Source of the DNA: an uncultured Propionibacteriaceae bacterium
Lineage (GTDB): Bacteria; Actinomycetota; Actinomycetes; Propionibacteriales; Propionibacteriaceae
Length of the DNA stretch: 64,000 nt
Assembly: GCA_938046585.1 (NCBI GenBank)
Contig: CALIWR010000005.1
Span: forward strand, 511,501 to 575,500
Reading direction: 5' to 3'
Shown here piece by piece: positions 59,311 to 64,000 of the stretch. The notes under the pieces were generated by a model, which ran no database searches, was not told the DNA's origin, and worked only from the letters and a program-made list of their open reading frames with translations. The translations under genes were made by a program, and so were the position numbers. Within the stretch, counting starts at the first letter, position 1, and the number at the start of each line of letters is the position of its first letter.

Positions 59311-61671
59311 TCAGGAAGGAAGATTCCAGCGAGGGGCTGGGGACTGGGCGGTCCATTCGACCGTGGACCAGCCGGAGGCTTTGGCAGCCCGCTGCAGGCC
59401 CAGGTCGGGGCTGACCGCGACCGGGTAGCCGACCGCGCGCAGCATCGGCAGGTCCACATGGCTGTCGGCGTAGGCGTAACTACGTTCTAGGTCGATGTCG
59501 TGCAGGGAGGCGTAATGACGTAGCCAGGCCGGGCGGGACTCCCCCACCATCGGCGGTCCGGTCAGGAAACCGGTGCAGACCCCGTGGGCGTCGGTCGCCA
59601 GTTCAGCGGCCACGATGATGTCGAACAGCGGCTCCAGGGGACGGGTCAGAGGCCGAATCACGCCTGTAATCAGAATCGTGGTGTGCCCCGCGGCCCGGTG
59701 TTCACGGACCCGCCGAATCGCGTCGGTCGACATCCGGTTCAACATATGAGGCGCCATTGTTTGATCGATGAAGGCTTCCAGCTGGGCCAGGTCGGCACCC
59801 TTGTAGCGGCGGTACACCGACCGTAGGAAGGTGCCCCGGTCACGCCGCTCAGCGGTCAGGTAGCCCGGCAGTTGCCCGAGCACCCCCAGCAGTTCGCGGA
59901 TCCGGCCACCAGCCGACAACTCCGGCAACCTCGCCCACAGATAGGTCTCCAGGACGTTAGTCGCCAGCACCGTCCCGTCCAGGTCGAAGGCTGCCAGCAC
60001 CGGGGGCCGGGACTCACCAGACGCTAGCGGCGACAGCGGTCGGAAGGTGGTGACCCGCTCGCCGCGGCGACGACGGGCCGCCTCGAGCCGCTTCACCGGA
60101 TCGGTGATCGACGGGATGTGGATCTGCTGCAGGTATGTCTTCCAGTCGAAACTGGCGGTATCAAAACCCCAGGTGGGGACGTCGTCAGGGTGCAACGAGC
60201 GGTGCAGCGCCAGGGTCCGGTCGTCGACGAAGTGAAGTTCGGACTGCAGGTACTCCGAGTACAGCGAGAGGTACCTACGCAGGAAGCTGAGCTGGGAACC
60301 ACCCCGATCCAGCTTCAGGGCCAGGGCCCGGGTCCGGGGACTACGTGGCACGTACGTCATCACCCGATCGGCGAGCTTGTGCAGCCGCTCCGAGGCCTGC
60401 AGCAGCCGTTCGACCGGTTCGGCGCCGGGGAATTCCCAAACCGCGAGCTTGCTGGCGTCGCGTCCGGTGGCGTACGGGTGCTGCTCGAAGTAGGCCCGGA
60501 CATGTTCGAAGATCCCACGGAAAGTGAGCGGGTTACGATGCCCGGAACTGGCGTGGTAGAACTCCGGCACCCCGACCTCAGGCTCGGTGGCGCAGGCCAC
60601 CAGGACCGCGTTCACGACATGGTCACAGGGCACGATGTCGATCACCGCGTCCGGCGATGCCGGGAACTCCGGAAGGTTCCCGCGACCGTAGGCCAGGATG
60701 ATCGGCTCGGCCATCTTGAAGCCCTCGATCCACCCTGGGTAGGGATGCGCCAGGCTGGACTCGACAATCGCCGGGCGGACCACCGAGACCCGGATCTGCC
60801 GACCGACGTCGGCCACCACCCGCTCCCCCATCGCCTTGGCGAAGGTGTAGACGTCGGTCCAGCCCAGGGAGCGGGCCCGTTCAGTCCCGGCCGCCACCAG
60901 CTGGCGTTGCACCCATTCCCGTCGGCGTCGTTCGGTGTCCTCGGCGGTGGTCAGGAAACCGGCCTGCCGGTGCAATGCCTCGGCGGCCTTGCGAAGTCGG
61001 GTGAGCTGCCGGGCGGTACGTGATTGTGCCTCGAGGTGGTCCTTCATAGCCAACGCGGCTCGGGTCTCAGCCTCGTAGTCGACCTCGTGGCGATGCGGTT
61101 CTTCGGGGATCGCGCCGCGGCGCCGACCGGCGGTGAAAGCGGTCGAAACGTGTACGTAGTGCGGGATCCGACTTAGGCTGCCGTCGGGTCGGGTGACGGT
61201 AGCCAGAAGCTTGGTGAGCAGGGCCCGGGTCCCCACCACATTAGTCAGGAAGGCCTGGTCGAGGGGCGGGTCGAAGGAGACGTCGCCGGCACAGTGCAGC
61301 AGCACATCGATGTCGTCGGGCAGGTCGGGGACGTGGGGCAGGTCACCCTCGATTACTTCGATCCGGGCCTGCACCAGTTCAGCGGCCGTACCGTACTGCT
61401 CGCGTACCGCAGCGAAGATCTTCTTGCCGACCAGTTTCACCACCCGGTCGTGGGCACTGACGGATCCTTTGCGTCGGACCAGTACCCCGATCCGGGTGTC
61501 GGGTAGCTCGGTGAGCACCTTCCACAGGATCTGCTCGCCGATGAAACCGGTCACCCCGGTCATCACGATCTTCTTGCCGGCCAGCAGGTCCGCGATCCGG
61601 CCCGGCAGCGGCGGTGGCTGACGGATCGGGAGATTCTCGGAGCGGAAAGCCGAGGCTGGAGCGCCGGTCAC
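59311..61671 (-). CDS. Fatty-acyl reductase (extended SDR) fused to HAD-IB phosphatase
   Basis: 786 residues. Residues ~30-520 form a fatty acyl-CoA reductase-type extended SDR: GVTGFIG cofactor loop (39-45), HCAGDVSFD, catalytic S176, Y275 and K279 (YTFAK) and a C-terminal sterile-like region (FDTASFDWKTYLQQI). Residues ~555-785 form a HAD-IB phosphatase with nucleophile D563 in FDLDGT, ITGVIRPL and the acidic ADSHVDLPML. Likely activities are reduction of an acyl thioester to aldehyde or alcohol and removal of a phosphate from a lipid precursor. The GTG start overlaps the priA stop (GTGA). The fusion is intact, with no frameshift. Confidence 0.85.
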   Translation of the reverse strand: MTGAPASAFRSENLPIRQPPPLPGRIADLLAGKKIVMTGVTGFIGEQILWKVLTELPDTRIGVLVRRKGSVSAHDRVVKLVGKKIFAAVREQYGTAAELVQARIEVIEGDLPHVPDLPDDIDVLLHCAGDVSFDPPLDQAFLTNVVGTRALLTKLLATVTRPDGSLSRIPHYVHVSTAFTAGRRRGAIPEEPHRHEVDYEAETRAALAMKDHLEAQSRTARQLTRLRKAAEALHRQAGFLTTAEDTERRRREWVQRQLVAAGTERARSLGWTDVYTFAKAMGERVVADVGRQIRVSVVRPAIVESSLAHPYPGWIEGFKMAEPIILAYGRGNLPEFPASPDAVIDIVPCDHVVNAVLVACATEPEVGVPEFYHASSGHRNPLTFRGIFEHVRAYFEQHPYATGRDASKLAVWEFPGAEPVERLLQASERLHKLADRVMTYVPRSPRTRALALKLDRGGSQLSFLRRYLSLYSEYLQSELHFVDDRTLALHRSLHPDDVPTWGFDTASFDWKTYLQQIHIPSITDPVKRLEAARRRRGERVTTFRPLSPLASGESRPPVLAAFDLDGTVLATNVLETYLWARLPELSAGGRIRELLGVLGQLPGYLTAERRDRGTFLRSVYRRYKGADLAQLEAFIDQTMAPHMLNRMSTDAIRRVREHRAAGHTTILITGVIRPLTRPLEPLFDIIVAAELATDAHGVCTGFLTGPPMVGESRPAWLRHYASLHDIDLERSYAYADSHVDLPMLRAVGYPVAVSPDLGLQRAAKASGWSTVEWTAQSPAPRWNLPS

Positions 61672-62411
61672 TGGAGGCCTGCCTGTGGGTCACGGGTCAT
61701 CGACAAGGCCTCCGGCAAGGTGAAACCCCCCACGTATAGCGCGGTGCCGATGATCGCGGCCTCCACTCCGAGCGGAACCAGACCGCACAGGATCCGGACG
61801 TCGTTCAGGGTCGAAATCCCGCCCGAGGCCACCACGGCAGCATCGGTACGGGCGCAGACATTGGCCAGCAGTTCCAGGTTGGGCCCGGTCATCATCCCGT
61901 CACTGGCTACGTCGGTCACCACGAACCGAGGGCAGCCGGCGTCGGAGAGCCGGGCCAGGGTCTGGTATAAGTCACCGCCCTCGGTGGTCCACCCTCGAGC
62001 CGCCAGCCGGGTTCCCCGGACGTCGAGACCGATCGCGATCCGGTCTCCGTAGGCAGCGATCACCCGTTCGCACCAGTCGGGGTTTTCCAGCGCGGCAGTA
62101 CCGATATTGACCCGTCGACAGCCGGTCGCCAGAGCCCGTTCCAATGACTCGTCGTCGCGGATCCCTCCGGAGAGTTCCACGTTGATGTCCAGCCCGGTGA
62201 CGATCTCGGCTAGCACCTCGGCGTTGGACCCGCGCCGGAAGGCCGCATCTAGGTCCACCAGATGGATCCAGTCGGCGCCCTCGTCCTGCCAACGCTGGGC
62301 CACGGCCGCCGGGTCGCCGAACACCTTCTCGCTGCCGGCAACGCCTTGGACCAGTTGGACGGCCTGGCCACCCTGGACGTCGACAGCAGGCAGCAACACG
62401 AGTGGTTCCAC
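61668..62411 (-). CDS. priA: Phosphoribosyl isomerase HisA/PriA
   Basis: TIM-barrel isomerase of histidine synthesis (ProFAR to PRFAR), 247 residues. In actinobacteria PriA often also serves tryptophan synthesis. Catalytic D11 (LLPAVDV), the PriA-like block SGGIRDDESLERALATG, D167 in VVTDVASDG, and R139-G-W141 in the PriA loop are present. The position of the conserved Arg in VRLVQG of M. tuberculosis PriA (Arg19) is Gln19 here, and the loop after LDVRG is shorter. The GTG start is 7 nt from a TAGGGT box. It heads the lipid-like operon rather than a his operon. Confidence 0.92.
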   Translation of the reverse strand: MEPLVLLPAVDVQGGQAVQLVQGVAGSEKVFGDPAAVAQRWQDEGADWIHLVDLDAAFRRGSNAEVLAEIVTGLDINVELSGGIRDDESLERALATGCRRVNIGTAALENPDWCERVIAAYGDRIAIGLDVRGTRLAARGWTTEGGDLYQTLARLSDAGCPRFVVTDVASDGMMTGPNLELLANVCARTDAAVVASGGISTLNDVRILCGLVPLGVEAAIIGTALYVGGFTLPEALSMTRDPQAGLQ

Positions 62412-62418
62412 GCCCTGA

Positions 62419-62424
62419 ACCCTA
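62419..62424 (-). promoter_or_regulatory. -10 box of priA (leaderless arrangement)
   Basis: Minus-strand TAGGGT with seven bases before the GTG at 62411, within the 19-bp gap to the upstream acyltransferase gene. It implies that priA and the genes after it have their own promoter. Confidence 0.5.
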
Positions 62425-62430
62425 CCGGAG

Positions 62431-63615
62431 TCAGCCGCTCTCGACCCCATGCCGCCGGCGCGGGAAGGACCGCCCGTTCAGCCAGCGACCGACCCAGGTG
62501 TGGCGTACCAGCAGTTCGTAGCTGCCCAGCAGCAGCGCGACAGTGCCGGTAAAGGTGATCGTGATCTTGATCCACCACGGCCAGGGCAGGTCCGCCACCA
62601 GTAGGCCGAGCGCCCCGATCAGGCCCAAGTGCAGCAGATAGAGCCAGTACGACGAATCTGCCAGGTAACGCAGCACCGAGTTCTCACCGCTCAGGAAGCG
62701 GATCGCCAGCGCTAACGAGGCGTACACCCACAGGTAGACCCCCACTGCCCCGTACAGGCCGGTGAGCAGGTCCGGCATGGGGAGCCGGCGCCCGGGGAGG
62801 TTGGGCCCGGCCATCACGAACCACGTCACCGTCCAGATCCCGGCGGCCAGGCTGTAGCCCAGCCAGCCGCGAGCGATCCGCTGCAACCGTTCCGGACGCC
62901 CGTACAGCAGCCAGCCGATCAGGAATGCGCCACCAAAGGCCAGGTACGCTGCCAGCTCGGGACGAATTGTGGCCGGACCCTCGATCGCGAAGCTGCGCCA
63001 TCCTTGGAGGGCGATCGCGGCTAGGTGCGGCAGCGAGGCCAGCAGCACCCCGGCCGGGGTGGCCAGCAGATCCCCCAACCAGGAGCCGACCCGATCTCGC
63101 CGCCGGGACCGATCTAGCCGCGTAACGAGGGCCCGGACCAGCAGCAGCACCGCGTACAGCCCGAGCAGCTGCCACAGGAACCACAGGTGACCGGGGCTGA
63201 TCAGCAGTAGCGGGTCGTCGGGTGTCGGCTGCGGATTCGGGATCGAGTGAAGCCAGCCGTACACGATCGCAATCGCTACCACTGGAACCACCGCGATCGG
63301 CCAGAAGACCAGCAACGGCAGGCCGATCCGCTTTAGCCGGTCTCGCGCGAAGCCCCAGGTGCCCTTGCGGGCGAGCGACATCCGGGCGAAGAAACCAGCC
63401 AACAGCAGAAACAGGGGCATCCGGAACAGGTGCGCCCAGGCGACCACCACGCTGGCGATCGGCGAGGTGGAGCGGTCGGCGATGATCCAACGGAAACCGG
63501 CGACGTACGGCAACAAGCCGTGGAAAACGATACCGAGCAGCAAGGCCCCCGCCCGTAACGCGTCAAGGCCGTGGAGTCGACCCGACAGCGGCGCAGCTGA
63601 TCCCCGATCAGTCAC
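62431..63615 (-). CDS. Acyltransferase-3 family membrane protein (OpgC/OafA-like)
   Basis: 394 residues with about ten membrane helices. Family start LHGLDALRAGALLLGIVFHGLLPY, with the conserved Arg and His of acyltransferase-3 enzymes, then RMPLFLLLAGFFARMSL and LLLISPGHLWFLWQLLGLY. Members transfer acetyl or succinyl groups to extracellular glycans, wall polymers or lipids. The GTG start follows a perfect AGGAGG. The promoter region holds two palindromes, suggesting specific control. No glycan genes are adjacent, though the polysaccharide locus is in the same window. Confidence 0.88.
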   Translation of the reverse strand: MTDRGSAAPLSGRLHGLDALRAGALLLGIVFHGLLPYVAGFRWIIADRSTSPIASVVVAWAHLFRMPLFLLLAGFFARMSLARKGTWGFARDRLKRIGLPLLVFWPIAVVPVVAIAIVYGWLHSIPNPQPTPDDPLLLISPGHLWFLWQLLGLYAVLLLVRALVTRLDRSRRRDRVGSWLGDLLATPAGVLLASLPHLAAIALQGWRSFAIEGPATIRPELAAYLAFGGAFLIGWLLYGRPERLQRIARGWLGYSLAAGIWTVTWFVMAGPNLPGRRLPMPDLLTGLYGAVGVYLWVYASLALAIRFLSGENSVLRYLADSSYWLYLLHLGLIGALGLLVADLPWPWWIKITITFTGTVALLLGSYELLVRHTWVGRWLNGRSFPRRRHGVESG

Positions 63616-63622
63616 AACTCCT

Positions 63623-63649
63623 CCTATATGTAGGACTAGTAATACTAGT
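63623..63649 (-). promoter_or_regulatory. Palindromic promoter/operator region of the acyltransferase-3 gene
   Basis: ACTAGT-AAT-ACTAGT (63635-63649) is a 15-bp inverted repeat whose arms are themselves palindromic; it overlaps a minus-strand -10 candidate TAGTAT (63647-63642). Next to it CCTA-TATG-TAGG (63623-63634) overlaps the ribosome binding site. The A/T-rich character contrasts with the surroundings. Confidence 0.45.
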
Positions 63650-63670
63650 TATACCTGATCGTCTCGCGGG

Positions 63671-64000
63671 GAGGAAGACCGGGGAATCAGCGATGCCGCC
63701 AGCCCTCGCGAAGGCGAGGGCGATCAAACCCGGCGGCAGAGCACCCGGCCTGGACGAACGAACGACGAGAAACGCAGAACCTCACCACGACCCGAAGAAC
63801 CTTCTCGTCGTGAGGAGGAAGACCGGGGAATCAGCGATGCCGCCAGCCCTCGCGAAGGCGAGGGCGATCAAACCCGGCGGCAGAGCACCCGGCCTGGACG
63901 AACGAACGACGAGAAACGCAGAACCTCACCACGACCCGAAGAACCTTCTCGTCGTGAGGAGGAAGACCGGGGAATCAGCGATGCCGCCAGCCCTCGCGAA
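63671..64000 (+). repeat. Perfect 144-bp tandem repeat, at least 2.3 copies, continuing past the window
   Basis: Copies start at 63671, 63815 and 63959 (partial, 42 bp seen) and are identical base for base. Each unit contains a hairpin CCCTCGC-GAAG-GCGAGGG and a second inverted segment CCTCACCACGAC...GTCGTGAGG with a one-side bulge. The period is a multiple of three, and two plus-strand frames are open through all copies. One holds an ATG at 63693 (peptide begins MPPALAKARAIKPGG) and would give a 48-residue protein repeat; GC3 in that frame is about 73%, visibly below the real genes here. No spacers vary, so it is not a CRISPR. Function unknown. Confidence 0.9.

Noticed and set aside
63671..64000. 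CRISPR array
   Set aside because: The whole 144-bp unit repeats identically; there are no short repeats with variable spacers and no cas genes.
63693..64000. Repeat array annotated outright as a protein-coding gene
   Set aside because: Two frames are open, third-position G+C in the better frame is below that of real genes here, and the end lies outside the window, so it is reported only as a repeat.

Overview
The window is a piece of a high-G+C Gram-positive (actinobacterial) chromosome, most likely from the Propionibacteriaceae or near it. This rests on gene order rather than on any marker RNA: the runs YebC-ruvC-ruvA-ruvB-yajC-secD-secF-apt-rel and alaS-ruvX-mltG-aroE-aroC-aroK-aroB are in the usual actinobacterial arrangement. 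HisA is of the actinobacterial PriA type, codon third positions are strongly G/C, and several genes look leaderless. No tRNA, rRNA, transposase, integrase or CRISPR array is visible.

Layout, left to right. 1-3458: L-lactate use (lutA running off the edge, lldP, and a divergent GntR/FadR-type regulator with an operator in the shared promoter). 3474-13747: a surface or secreted polysaccharide locus with two GT2 and one GT4 glycosyltransferases, a large polytopic membrane protein, a Wzx-like flippase and three secreted GH16 glycan hydrolases or transglycosylases. 13976-22629: a nine-gene minus-strand operon (DUF948, DUF6167-like, alaS, ruvX, mltG, aroE, aroC, aroK, aroB), tied together mostly by 4-base start/stop overlaps. 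22712-26222: ornithine aminotransferase, a beta-lactamase-fold lipoprotein and rarA. 26435-27145: a PadR regulator.

27325-34764: a plus-strand catabolic operon with a TRAP transporter (dctPQM), an idonate-dehydrogenase-like enzyme, an IclR regulator, KduI, a D-2-hydroxyacid dehydrogenase and KduD. KduI and KduD convert 5-keto-4-deoxyuronate to 2-keto-3-deoxygluconate, so the operon probably imports and degrades a uronic acid or a related acidic sugar. 34825-46296: aspS, carB, a divergent AGE-family epimerase and FGGY kinase, hisS, a metallo-beta-lactamase-fold hydrolase and a DUF349 protein. 46316-55850: rel, apt, secF, secD, yajC, ruvB, ruvA, ruvC and YebC. 55927-63615: a GNAT protein, then a compact operon of priA/hisA, a fatty-acyl reductase fused to a HAD phosphatase, a LarA-like protein with altered cofactor motifs and a degenerate PlsC-like acyltransferase, preceded by an acyltransferase-3 membrane protein. 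63671-64000: a perfect 144-bp tandem repeat that runs off the right edge.

The strongest candidate for an undescribed system is the reductase/phosphatase - LarA-like - PlsC-like operon at 56971-61671, which looks like a lipid-modifying pathway of unknown product. The terminal repeat array is the strongest structure that known feature types do not explain. Smaller points are a probable CTG start for ruvX, a hairpin that fills the aroE-aroC gap, an LldR operator, an IclR operator followed by a possible leader peptide, and four leaderless-looking genes with an identical 7-nt gap between the -10 box and the start codon.
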